Source of the DNA: Centrapalus pauciflorus
Taxonomy: Eukaryota; Streptophyta; Magnoliopsida; Asterales; Asteraceae
Reading direction: 5' to 3'
DNA length: 64,000 bases
Assembly: GCA_020465985.1 (NCBI GenBank)
Contig: JAANYP010002803.1
Location: 186,001-250,000 of the forward strand
Shown: positions 1 through 10,867 of the stretch, in pieces
Numbering within the stretch: the stretch's first letter is position 1
How the letters are laid out: every line of letters begins with the position of its first letter
The notes under the pieces: model-generated
What the model saw: the letters and a program-made list of their open reading frames with translations, nothing else
Database searches by the model: none
Told to the model about the DNA's origin: nothing
Program-made: the position numbers and the translations under genes

Positions 1-457
1 CCCCAGAGCCTTTTATCCTAACTGAAGATTTGAATTGCTTAGTTAGACTCTTTCCTACACGATGGAGGGATGTTCACGGCTAAATGGGTCATCCTTCTAT
101 AGATAGAACTTGAGTCTTTCTGTGTTAAGTTGAGAGTGGTGTCAAGCAGATAATGAGATTCATGTTTCTTACACCAATGAATGCAATAATAATCACCCGT
201 ACTTGAGTCTATGTTGGTATTAATGTTCTTACAACCCTTATTTGCCAAAAATAGAGATTAATTTATTGTATTTTTTTTTGCGTCAGATTTAATAATTTTT
301 ATGATCTAAATACATTAGAATTTTTCGACCTTTTATTTCATAGATTAATATTCTTGTATTTAAAATCATATCTTTGAGATTGCCAATGATCATCCTTTTC
401 GTTTTGTGTGTGTGTGTGAGAGAGAGAGACCGCATCACTATATGAAAAGATGCACAC
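1..457 (-). other. CLC intron 3 (partial)
   Basis: This is AT-rich sequence with no CLC-like coding block in any minus-strand frame. A short (GT)n run followed by (GA)n lies at about 405-429, near the donor. The open frame at 39-248 has no recognisable similarity. Confidence 0.6.
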
Positions 458-635
458 CTTTACAAATAGGGTGCTTGGAGCCAGAATAGAATGGGCATCT
501 ACACCATTAAGATAAGCTTTAACCTCTGGGATCCCAGAACCAGCAGCTGCAGGAGCAATATAAGCACAAAGAACTGCAGCACAAGCTGCAAGAACTACAT
601 TACAACCAGCCAATGCAGCAAATGCTTGATAATAA
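458..635 (-). CDS. CLC gene exon 3
   Basis: The acceptor TTGCAG ends at 636 and the donor GTGTGC begins at 457. The exon encodes the second hydrophobic region (AGCNVVLAACAAVLCAYIAP) and the anion-selectivity loop GSGIPE, and ends in APSTLFVK at phase 0. The next expected conserved block is not found at 1-457, so intron 3 runs out of the window. Confidence 0.92.
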
Positions 636-2470
636 CTGCAATTTGAATAAGATTGATTCTTAGTAATTTCATAGGCATGAAAGTAGGTTCTAGAAACTGT
701 TGTATAATGTAGGGCAAATTGCCAAGAAAGTTAACATAAAATTCAATTTTTGACGATAAAGGTAATGTAAATTTTTTCAGGCCAAGAAAGGTCACATAAA
801 AGTCAACTTTGACAAAAAAGGGTATTCATTACCAATTAAGAAGGTAAAATTTAATTTTATATTCACTTTTTCGACCAAAAGACATTATATCATTAGCTTT
901 TTTGGGCCTAAAAGTTGATTTATATATCCTTTTTAGGCAAAAATATAATTTTATGTTGCCTTTCGTGGCATAAAAAATGATGCAACTTTTATTGTCAAAA
1001 TTTATTTTATGTTACCCTTATTGACAATTTGTCCTATAATATAACTGCAAAATTCTAAGATTTTACAAAGTACATCAAATTTACATTCTCCCCTGTCAAT
1101 AAAACTTTACCTTGACTTTTTCTTCAGGATAAAAAAAAATCAAATTTTCCTTCGACGGAAGGCATATGCAGTTTAGGCTTACCTTTGCTTAAGCATAAGA
1201 TTGGTAGTGAGAAGAAGCTTGAAACCAGCAATGTTCTCCACGGCAATGTTATTGAAAAAGGCCACAAGTCCTGTTGCTAATCCTATAAGAAGTACTAGTG
1301 TCCACTTCAATACAACATACTGAAATATCTGCAGTTTCTTCCTGGACCTCCAATCCTGCTTGAAGAGATCGTTTTCCACGATCCTGCAGATTTTGTGAAT
1401 CAAGATCGATGTTCAGACAATAATTTGTAGAAAACCAACAATAACATGCATAATAATAATATAAATAATAATAATAGAAACTACCCTTATGTAGTCAAAT
1501 GACACAAAAGGCATCTTTCAGAGTCCATTTATAGTATTCATGACCTCAGAACATCTAACCAACCAAACAGATCATACAAGATTTATCAAGTATTGTAATG
1601 ATTCCTTGTGTTAGCAATGGTAGGCATCAAAATTATAACATCAATTTCAGCAAGTTAATATATTCTCTTCTCCTCGTTTGACAGTCATCAACAACAACAT
1701 ACTATGTGCAGTTTGAAGCTTAACATAAACTTTCCCATCGCCTTAATTATTAGCAAAATATTTCAGACCATAACTAAGGTTCCTCAAATCTGTAAGCTTT
1801 AGACATCTTAGGGCCGAAAATGTTGGATGATTTGGATTATGATCACAAGTTCACAACTGTATGTAATTTTATTCGGATGCAATCACAAGATTTGGTATTT
1901 TTACTTATAGATCAAAAATCTTGACTCTGTCTTCTTTCGTCATCATGCTGGAACAAGGATAAACAAAGTTCAGCCTGATGAATAATTCGTTAATTCCAAA
2001 AGCATTTCCCCCAAAACATATCTTTAGCTAGTGAGATCGAAGTCCAAAAAACAATCAATGACGAGGGAAAAGTTAAAAACCAAGAAAAGCACCATCACTT
2101 TGTTTTTACTTTTTTCTTTAAAAGTTCATTTCCCTTTTCGGTGAGGTATTACTATATTCACTCAAATCAAAATTTTAACATATCCACCCACTAAACGAAT
2201 ATAAAAGGCAGGCAGGCATTGAAATAAAATTAAAAAGGCTAATTGATCATGGAATGAAGGCGATAGATGAATGAGAGTGAAGAATTACTCGTAATCGAGG
2301 GACTCGATTGGACAAACATTAGCACCAACAATAGCAATCTGCGACGTCGTATTGACCCTGCTCTTCAAAAGCAGCGGCTGTCTTATTGCATCTCTTTCCT
2401 CAAGAGCAGATCCATTCCTCTCCATCTTCTCTCCTCCTCCTTCGCTTTCGATATCAGCATTGCTCTCCAT
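458..2470 (-). CDS. CLC-type chloride channel/transporter gene, 5' part (3 exons)
   Basis: This is the N-terminal part (187 codons) of a plant voltage-gated chloride channel family protein, probably a vacuolar or endomembrane anion transporter. Three exons join in phase: 2470-2289, 1383-1183 and 635-458. A hydrophilic N-terminus leads to the family block QIAIVGANV and ESLDYE. Next come NDLFKQDWRSRKK, a transmembrane stretch (about residues 85-115) and a second membrane region ending in the selectivity signature GSGIPEVKAYLNG. Serine at the second position of GSGIPE is typical of chloride-preferring plant CLCs; nitrate-preferring CLCa/CLCb carry proline there. Overall the sequence looks most like the CLC-c subgroup. 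A plant CLC has roughly 780 residues, so about three quarters of the protein, including the pore helices and CBS domains, lies left of the window. No lesion is visible in the exons. A 323-bp MITE sits in intron 2. Confidence 0.92.
712..1034. mobile_element. MITE with 9-bp TSD inside CLC intron 2
   Basis: The 323-bp element has terminal inverted repeats (GGGCAAATTGCCAAGAAAG at the left; the reverse complement of the right end starts GGACAAATTGTCAATAAGG). It is flanked by TATAATGTA (703-711) and TATAATATA (1035-1043), a 9-bp duplication with one mismatch. A 9-bp duplication suggests a Mutator-like MITE. The interior holds a roughly 60-bp unit repeated twice (GCCAAGAAAG at about 720 and 780). 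A related copy lies at about 62599-62860. No coding capacity. Confidence 0.8.
1183..1383 (-). CDS. CLC gene exon 2
   Basis: The acceptor is CTGCAG ending at 1384 and the donor GTAAGC begins at 1182. The exon supplies the rest of the split Glu codon, then IVENDLFKQDWRSRKK and the first long hydrophobic segment (LKWTLVLLIGLATGLVAFF), then NIAVENIAGFKLLL. Phase matches on both sides. Confidence 0.92.
2289..2470 (-). CDS. CLC gene exon 1 (coding part)
   Basis: The exon starts at ATG 2470 (MESNADIE), with a stop codon in frame three codons upstream (TAG, then two sense codons), so this start is favoured. It ends after two bases of the Glu codon in ESLDYE, and the intron opens with GTAATT at 2288. 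The encoded 60 residues are acidic, then carry a PLLLK motif, and end in the conserved cytoplasmic block before the first membrane helix. Confidence 0.9.
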
Positions 2471-2780
2471 CAATCTCTATAAATCTAAATCGAAATCTGC
2501 AGAATTTAGACAGAATCATCACTCAAAAATTACTATGTATCTAGAAAACAAGCAAACTTACATAATCCGGTATGCAGTGAAATTCGCCTCTTTTGAAGAT
2601 TCTTATAAACTAAACAGAATCTTCAACGTTTCTTCTCCTCTGCAACAGCGATCTCCGAAACTTTTGCTGCGAAATTTGTAGATTGAACAGAATCTTTTTC
2701 GAGTATTATATATTTACTAACAAGTATTAAATATATTAGAAAGTCTCTTATCAGCAGCAAATTCCTTCACGCATCAACAC
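2471..2780 (-). promoter_or_regulatory. CLC 5' leader and possible promoter
   Basis: This is the region directly upstream of the CLC start on the minus strand. A TATA-like stretch (AAATATATAA read on the minus strand) lies at about 2704-2716, about 235 bp upstream of the ATG. Pyrimidine-rich and purine-rich tracts between it and the ATG would fit a leader. The transcription start cannot be fixed from sequence. Confidence 0.35.
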
Positions 2781-2807
2781 ACACCACGGAAGATGGCTTG
2801 TACCTCC

Positions 2808-2886
2808 TCATCATAATCATCATCATCATCACAATCATATATTGTGAGATATAATTATTTATGATTGTGAGATATAATTATTTATT
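2808..2886. repeat. (ATC)n microsatellite and 23-bp tandem dimer
   Basis: A TCATCA-type trinucleotide run lies at about 2808-2831. A 23-bp unit (ATTGTGAGATATAATTATTT plus 3 bases) follows twice, at 2841-2863 and 2864-2886. Confidence 0.8.
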
Positions 2887-3013
2887 GATTAAATATAATA
2901 TTTAATAATTATTTGAGACAACTGCATATATACCCAATAAACTTCATAACATAGCATATATATCCCACTCAAATTTTTAATATCATGTATACCCTTCATG
3001 ATAATAATCTATA

Positions 3014-3386
<373 letters not shown>

Positions 3387-3691
3387 ACATTCGAAATCTA
3401 GCAGCAGGTACGTGTAATTTATTGATTGGCTTTCAGAGTTATTATAATGAGTTGGCAAAATTTTATTGGTTAATTACACGTGAGTTGGTAAAAGTAAGTT
3501 GTTACTACGTGTAATTTTGATCGGTTGAGATAATAACCGGTTTAGTAGTAATTATGAGTTTGAGGTTGTTTTAATGAGTTAATTAATACCCCAAACCCGA
3601 GCTGTTGATTTGAGATTAATTGGGTTAATGGGTATCTACATAGTGAATATTGTGTGTTGTACCCGTTTTAATTGGGTTTCAGACCCAAACG

Positions 3692-3700
3692 TATATATAT
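3692..3700 (+). promoter_or_regulatory. Likely LTR TATA box
   Basis: TATATATAT lies in the left third of the LTR and is conserved in the 3' LTR at about 21617. It is the best core-promoter candidate for the Gypsy transcript; position is the only support. Confidence 0.45.
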
Positions 3701-4011
3701 CTCAAGTGATAGCTTATTTCCTTCACTTCCAAAACTTCAAGTGCATATGTGTGTGTTCTCAGCTGGATCTAAGGGAGGGATCAAGGAAGAAGATCAGCAA
3801 CAGCAGTAGCTAGAGCATCATCACCCTCCTTGATTGCAAGCTTAAGAACAAGCCATACAACTAAGTTGAGGTTAGTAAATTATGGTACACGAATTGAATT
3901 GTGTTCAAGTGATGTTACTGTTGATTGAGGGGTGGTTTACAAACCTAGAGTACATACAATTAAGATTTGGAAATTGATTCCCATGGCTGTGCAAAACAGA
4001 GCATAACCTGC

Positions 4012-4262
4012 AATGTTCGTCGCTGCATCTCGGCCGCGCTCCCCTGGTCGCGCCCGCGATCAGGGTGAGGCGGCTGAGGGTGGTCGCTAGTAGTGGAACG
4101 CGATCGAGATGATAATCGCGGGTCGGGCGAGCACGGTCGCGCTCGGATGAGCCCGACCGCGGTTTAATGGGCATCGCGGGGGTCATCGCGCCCGTGATGA
4201 CTGGCCGCGATGAGGAGACCGCGACCGCGATCCCGGCCGCGCTCCTGGCCGCACTCGTGGGT
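4012..4262 (+). other. CpG-dense block of the Gypsy LTR
   Basis: About 250 bp rich in CGCGAT, CCGCG and GGCCGCG motifs in an otherwise AT-rich LTR. The same block is kept in the 3' LTR (about 21945-22190) with few changes. It may be a regulatory or methylation-target region. Confidence 0.7.
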
Positions 4263-5104
4263 CTTGGCTTGTTGATTTATGTTGAGCTAGTGAGTATAGT
4301 AGTATAGTCATTATGAGTTCAGTAGCTAGTCGTTACAGTGTAATTGTATTTATTGTTGTCAGGATTCGTAGTCAAGCCTGGGACCTGTAGAGATCGCCAT
4401 TAATAGCGAGGTTGTAGTCGTGCTTCAGGTGAGTTACTTACTTTGTTGTTTATTATCTGGGTCCCGTGCGGATCCTTTTATATGTTGACACTCGTTAGCA
4501 CAAAGCAGAGCACGTGGATTGCACGTATAGTTGTGGTACGCAGAGTAGAGAGGCCTGTTGGGTCATTCCCAACCCAGAGGTCCTGACAACCCACTACATT
4601 GTGTAGTGGGCTATGCAGGCTATCCTGGGTCGCTCCCGATGAGGCGTCGGGCAGTTGAGGCCGGTCGCATGTTGATTATTAGTCGTTATATTGTGCTAAC
4701 TTTTTTATAAACTATTTTAAAGTTGTTTATAGTAACTCACCTGCTTTCCGCTGACTGTTGTTTTAACTGTGGATCTCAGGTGCGAGGACTGAGGCTAGGG
4801 ACACAGCGGGCAGTAGTCGAGACCCGCCACGGGGACCGTAGCTAGTGACTACTTTCGTAAGTAGTCTTGATGTTTTGTGGTTTGGCTTACTAGCCAGTGA
4901 TACTTAGATGACTGTAACCTATACGTCGATTGTGGTTGACTAACGTTATTAACGGGGGTTAGTCCCCGTCTCGTTATTACCTTATGCTTAATAATAATGT
5001 TTAGTAGTTAATTAGCTGTTTACCCTTGATGATGTCGCTTATGATTGGATGACGTGGACTGTAAGTCCTATGTGGTATTAGTTGTAAAAGTAGGGTGTTA
5101 CAGC

Positions 5105-5117
5105 TTGGTATTAGAGC
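5105..5117 (+). promoter_or_regulatory. Gypsy primer-binding site (initiator Met tRNA type)
   Basis: TTGGTATTAGAGC starts 2 bp after the 5' LTR. It differs by one base from the usual TGGTATCAGAGC complementary to the 3' end of initiator-Met tRNA. Confidence 0.8.
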
Positions 5118-5267
5118 ATTAGTTTAAGGTTTAAGTATCATTAGTGATGCTTAGGCTTAAACCAGTGTCTAGATCCTTGGGCTTGATCTCTGATGAGTAG
5201 GTCTAAGATATTGTAGAGTTATGCTATTGTCGTTATAGTAATGTTGTTTATATTGTGCAGAGACCGT

Positions 5268-6487
5268 ATGGCGGATGAGCAGAGACCCGAGAGTCCCACC
5301 GGGGGACGAGTATCTGACGAGGAGTTTGCCCGGCGACTACAAGAGGCTTACGAGAAGGGTCGTACCGAGGGTTTGCAGTCTCTGACTCAGAGTACAGGCT
5401 GGGGCAGAGATTCGGGGGCCGGTTCGTCACGAGGGGGCAAGGGATGCAAATATAAGGATTTTTGGCTACGGATCCACCAGATTATCATGGCGAGCCCGGG
5501 GTTGTTAAGGCCATGTACTGGCTGCAGGATATGGAGATGGCCTTTCGTATCACAGGATGCCACCATGATCAGATGACAACGTTCGCTAGTGCTCAGTTAC
5601 GGACTAGCGCACAGCAGTGGTGGCGGACTGTCAGAGACATGATGAAAGATGGACCGGCGTATGAGATGACCTGGAGCCAGTTTAGAGCTCGTTCTGAGGA
5701 GCAGTACTGTCCCGAGGACCGCTGAGCTCAGTTAGAGATTGATTTTCTGACTTTATTCCAGGGAGAACGATCAGTTGACGAGTACGAGAAGATCTTCATC
5801 GATCTGAGTTTGTTCGCACCACTACAGATTAGTACGGAGTCGCTATAGATTAACCAGTTTATAATGGGATTGCGTAAGGAGATATGAGAGTTTATTGATA
5901 CCGGTTACATTCCGACCTATGCCAGGGCAGTCGAGCTAGCTCGGAGACGAGAGAGTGAGTTATCTCGTCGAGATCCGGTGGTGGAGCAGCCGCGGCTTGT
6001 TCAGTCAGCCGGACATGGTGGTTCTGATAGGGACAGAGATAGTCGTTCCAGCCTAGGGGTGATAACCGCCGGTGCACAGAGTCCGAGGGAGGAGATAGGC
6101 AGAGAGATAGGTCTTCTCAGAGATCCGATTGCGGGCCCGATGACATATGCAGTCGTTTTGGTGGGTCAGAGCAGCGGGGAGGAGCATCGAGTTCGGGGTC
6201 TGTCTCTAGGGAGTGGTTTTGTAATAGGTGCCGTCAGAGGCACACCGGGGAGTGTGATCCCCGTCATGTGCGTTGCTTCCGATGTGGCCAGCCTGGCCAC
6301 ACTCTGGCAGGGTGTGCTTCCAGGGACCCGTAATGTTTTAATTGCGGGCGACCTAGTCATCAGTCAAGAGATTGCACGGCTCCCCGGCAGGGAGAGTCGA
6401 GGCCGCCGACACAGGGTCAGAGTTCTGCTGGTTCGTCTGCTCGTAGAGATACCGTTCCGCCAGCCAGAGGCCGAGTATTTCAGTTGA
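5268..6487 (+). pseudogene. Gypsy gag (capsid/nucleocapsid), broken
   Basis: Structural Gag of the retrotransposon. The likely start is ATG 5268 (MADEQRPES). A capsid-like part with QWWRTVRDM and FRARSEEQY follows, then a basic tail. Three zinc knuckles lie at about 6205-6380: CNRCRQRHTGEC (CX2CX3HX4C), CFRCGQPGHTLAGC and CFNCGRPSHQSRDC (both CX2CX4HX4C). The frame changes near 5458 at a T run, and stops occur at 5723, about 5848 and about 5885 and between the second and third knuckles, so no full Gag can be made. The ATG is preceded by an acceptor-like TTTATATTGTGCAG (5247-5260). Confidence 0.85.
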
Positions 6488-6499
6488 CGGCAGAAGAGG

Positions 6500-6850
6500 C
6501 CTGAGATACTGCTAATGTCGTTTCTGGTACATTCATTCTGAACGGTCATAGTGCCCCAGTATTGTTTGATTCCGGGGCAAACCGTTCTTTTGTTTCATTT
6601 GCCTTTACTGCATATTTTACTGCTCCGCCTGTTGAGTTGTCAGAGCCATTAGTTATAGAGCTTGCTGATGGCAGTGCTTCTATGGTTAGGCATGTTTATG
6701 CCCAGTGTATATTAGAGATAAACGTTATCCGTTTAGGATTGACTTGTTGCCTATAGGGATCGGTAGCTTCGATGCGATAGTGGGTATGGATTGGTTAGCT
6801 TCTCAGCATGCTGACATTGCTTGTTCTAAGAAGATCATTTGGCTACCGGT
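6500..6850 (+). pseudogene. Gypsy aspartic protease region
   Basis: The polyprotein protease is recognised by the catalytic triad LFDSGANRSFVS (about 6562-6600) and the downstream FDAIVGMDWL (about 6769-6798), the usual pair in Ty3/Gypsy pol. A frame change near 6720 separates the two, and a TGA lies near 6502. It runs directly into the first RT copy. Confidence 0.85.
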
Positions 6851-7052
6851 TTCTGAGGATCGTGTTATTACCGTGTACGGAGAGCGCAGTATAGGTAGTG
6901 TTGGCCTCATTTCTGCGATTCAAGCTAGTCGTTGTCTAGCCAAGGGTTGTTCCTCCTTCCTAGCCTATGTAGTTGATGCGAAGAAGGAGAAACAGAGTAT
7001 AGAGGTTGTTGATGTTGTGTCCGAGTTTCCCGACGTGTTTTCCGAGGAGCTA

Positions 7053-8960
7053 CCTGGATTGCTGTCAGACCAACAGGTAGAGTTTCGTATCGAGTTGATT
7101 CCAGGTGCCACTCCTATCGCGCGCGCGCCTTATGGGTTAGCTCCTACTGAGATGAGGGAACTGATGAGTCAGTTGCAAGAGTTGTTAGACCGCGGTTTTA
7201 TCCGGCCGAGTACTTCGCCGTGGGGTGCTCCAGTTCTCTTCGTTAAGAAGAAAGACAGGTCGATGAGGATATGTATAGACTACCGCGAGCTCAATAAAGT
7301 GACGGTGAAGAACCGTTACCCTCTTTCGCGGATAGATGATTTGTTCGACCAGCTACAGGGAGCCAGCGTATTCTCGAAGATTGACCTGCGTTCGGGGTAT
7401 CATCAGTTGAAAGTATATGATCAGGATACAGCGAAGACAGCGTTCAGGACACGATATGGTCACTATGAGTTCTTAGTTATGCCGTTCGGGCTAACCAACG
7501 CCCCAGCAGCTTTTATGGACCTGATGAACAGGGTCTGCCGTTCGTATCTCGATCAGTTCGTCAGAGTGTTTATAGATGACATATTGATATACTCCCGATC
7601 AGTTAAGGAGCACGTGACGCACCTTCGCGAGATTCTGAGTGTATTACGGAGAGAAAATTTGTATGCGAAGTTCTCGAAGTGCGAGTTTTGGCTTCGGGAA
7701 GTTCAGTTTCTAGGCCATGTAGTCAGCGGCGAGGGTGTTTTTGTTGACCCAGCCAAGAATGAGGCTGTTATGAGCTGGGAGAGGCCCTGGAGTGTAGCCG
7801 AGATTCGTAGCTTCCTGGGGTTAGCAGGGTATCATTGCCGGTTTATTCAAGACTTCGCTTTGATCATTGTACCGTTGACTCATTTGAATCGCCAGTCAGT
7901 CCCGTTTGAGTGGACTGAAGACCAGGAGTTTATTTTTGAAGAGCTGAAGCGCCGATTGTGTCAGGCTCCGGTATTAGCCTTGCCTGAAGACACTAGTGAT
8001 TTTGTTGTGTATACTGATGCTTCAAGGACAAGAATGGGATGCATGTTGATGCAGAGGGGCCGAGTGATTGCGTATGCTTCTCGTCAGTTGAAAGACTACG
8101 AGAAGAACTATTCGACCCACGATTTAGAGCTTACGGCTAACGTGTTCGTGCTGAAGATCTGGCGCCATTACCTATATGGAGTTCCATTTACGTTGTTTAC
8201 CGATCATAAGAGTCTCCAGTATCTATTCAGCCAGCGTGGCCTGAATATGCGACAAAGACATGGGCTAGAGTTGATCAAGGACTATGAGTGCGACATACAG
8301 AACCACCCGGGTAAGGCGAACGTAGTAGCAGATGTGCACAGCCGAAAAGAGCACGGATCTTCGAGTCGAGCCCGTATTTACAGGGTTGAGGTGACGTATA
8401 CCCTGATAGAGAGACTTCGGGAGGCACAGGCTACAGGGATGCATACCAAAAATCACCGGAGGGAGCATATTTTGGGTCAGTTACAGGAGTTTGAGACTGA
8501 CTCCCGAGGATTGTATACGAGACATGGCCGAGTCTGGGTCCCTGGGCCGGTGATGTACATCAGTTGATCTTGGAGGATTCGCATAAGTCTCGCCTTACTA
8601 TTCACCCTGGTAGTACGAAGATGTATCAGGATCTCCGTGTACTACATTGGTGGCCCGGTATGAAATGAGATATAGCTGAGTTTGTTGAGCGTTGTCTGAC
8701 CTGTCTGCAGGTAAAGGCCGAGCACCAGAAGCCCCATGGCCGGTTACAGCCGTTAGAGGTTCCTCAGTGGAGTTGGGAGCATATCACGATGGACTTCGTT
8801 ACGAAGTTACCGCGGACTCCACGTGGTTATGATGCGATATGGGTGATAGTAGATCAGCTTACGAAGACATTGCACTTTCTGTCGATCCATGAGACCAATA
8901 CATTGGAGTAAATAGCTCGCGTTTATTTGTATAAGATTATTTCCAGACATGGAGTTCCAG
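7053..8960 (+). pseudogene. Array copy 1: RT-RNaseH-INT(N)
   Basis: This copy is joined to the protease in one open frame (6705-8567, 620 codons). RT shows LNKVTVKN, DLRSGYHQL, MPFGLTNAP and the catalytic FIDDILIYS; RNase H shows VVYTDAS and LFTDHKSLQY. The frame is lost at TGA 8565, just before the integrase zinc region (LTIHPGS, CLTCLQ). A further TGA follows in that region, and a TAA unique to this copy sits in the integrase core (about 8908). Copy 1 is the most diverged copy (for example VHSRKEHG and LTANVFVLK). Confidence 0.93.
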
Positions 8961-10867
8961 CCTGGATTGCTGTCAGACCAACAGGTAGAGTTTCGTATCG
9001 AGTTGATTCCAGGTGCCACTCCTATCGCGCGCGCGCCTTATCGGTTGGCTCCTACTGAGATGAGGGAGCTGATGAGTCAGTTGCAAGAGTTGTTAGACCG
9101 CGGTTTTATCCGGCCGAGTACTTCGCCGTGGGGTGCTCCAGTTCTCTTCGTTAAGAAGAAAGACAGGTCGATGAGGATGTGTATAGACTACCGCGAGCTC
9201 AATAAAGTGACGGTGAAGAACTGTTACCCTCTTTCGCGGATAGATGATTTGTTCGACCAGCTACAGGGAGCCAGCGTATTCTCGAAGATTGACCTGCGTT
9301 CGGGGTATCATCAGTTGAAAGTATATGATCAGGATACAGCGAAGACAGCGTTCAGGGCACGATATGGTCACTATGAGTTCTTAGTTATGCCGTTCGGGCT
9401 AACCAACGCCCCAGCAGCTTTTATGGACCTGATGAACAGGGTCTGCCGTTCGTATCTCGATCAGTTCGTCAGAGTGTTTATAGATGACATATTGATATAC
9501 TCCCGATCAGTTAAGGAGCACGTGACGCACCTTCGCGAGATTCTGAGTGTATTACGGAGAGAAATTTGTATGCGAAGTTCTCGAAGTGCGAGTTTTGGCT
9601 TCGGGAAGTTCAGTTTCTAGGCCATGTAGTCAGCGGCGAGGGTGTTTTTGTTAACCCAGCCAAGAATGAGGCTGTTATGAGCTGGGAGAGGCCCTGGAGT
9701 GTAGCCGAGATTCGTAGCTTCCTGGGGTTAGCAGGGTATCATCGCCGGTTTATTCAAGACTTCGCTTTGATCGTTGTACCGTTGACTCATTTGAATCGCC
9801 AGTCAGTCCCGTTTGAGTGGACTGAAGACCAGGAGTTTATTTTTGAAGAGCTGAAGCGCCGATTGTGTCAGGCTCCGGTATTAGCCTTGCCTGAAGACAC
9901 TAGTGATTTTGTTGTGTATACTGATGCTTCAGGGACAAAATTGGGATGCATGTTGATGCAGAGGGGCCGAGTGATTGCGTATGCTTCTCGTCAGTTGAAA
10001 GACTACGAGAAGAACTATTCGACCCACGATTTAGAGCTTACGACTATCGTGTTCGCGCTGAAGATCTGGCGCCATTACCTGTATGGAGTTCCATTTACGT
10101 TGTTTACCGATCATAAGAGTCTCCAGTATCTATTCAGCCAGCGTGGCCTGAATATGCGACAAAGACAGGGGCTAGACTTGATCAAGGACTATGAGTGCGA
10201 CATACAGAACCACCCGGGTAAGGCGAACGTAGTAGCAGACGTGCTCAGCCGAAAAGAGCACGGATCTTCGAGTCGAGCCCGTATTTACAGGGTTGAGGTG
10301 ACGTATACCCTGATAGAGAGACTTCGGGAGGCACAGGCTACAGGGATGCATACCGAAAATCACCGGAGGGAGCATATTTTGGGTCAGTTACAGGAGTTTG
10401 AGACTGACTCCCGAGGATTGTATACGAGACAAAGTCGAGTCTGGGTCCCTGGGCCGGTGATGTACGTCAGTTGATCTTGGAGGATTCGCATAAGTCTCGC
10501 CTTACTATTCACCCTGGTAGTACGAAGATGTATCAGGATCTCCATGTACTACATTGGTGGCCCGGTATGAAATGAGATATAGCTGAGTTTGTTGAGCGTT
10601 GTCTGACCTGTCTGTAGGTAAAGGCCGAGCACCAGAAGCCCCATGGCCGGTTACAACCGTTAGAGGTTCCTCAGTGGAGTTGGGAGCATATCACGATGGA
10701 CTTCGTTACGAAGTTACCGCGGACTCCACGTGGTTATGATGCGATATGGGTGATAGTAGATCAGCTTACGAAGACATTGCACTTTCTGTCGATCCGTGAG
10801 ACCTATACATTGGAGCAGCTAGCTCGCGTTTATTTGTATAAGATTATTTCCAGACATGGAGTTCCAG
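8961..10867 (+). pseudogene. Array copy 2
   Basis: Same content as copy 1. One A is missing from the AAAA run at about 9561, so RT splits into frames 8949-9620 and 9566-10474. A private TAG (about 10615) interrupts the integrase zinc motif. The shared frame loss at 10474 and the TGA after GMK are present. Confidence 0.93.

Noticed and set aside
39..248. A fourth CLC exon
   Set aside because: No CLC motif in any minus-strand frame and no matching splice phase; treated as intron.
3610..4186. Open frames in the Gypsy LTRs (also 21534-22110)
   Set aside because: They are LTR sequence; the minus-strand frame arises from the CG-rich block, and nothing resembles a known protein.
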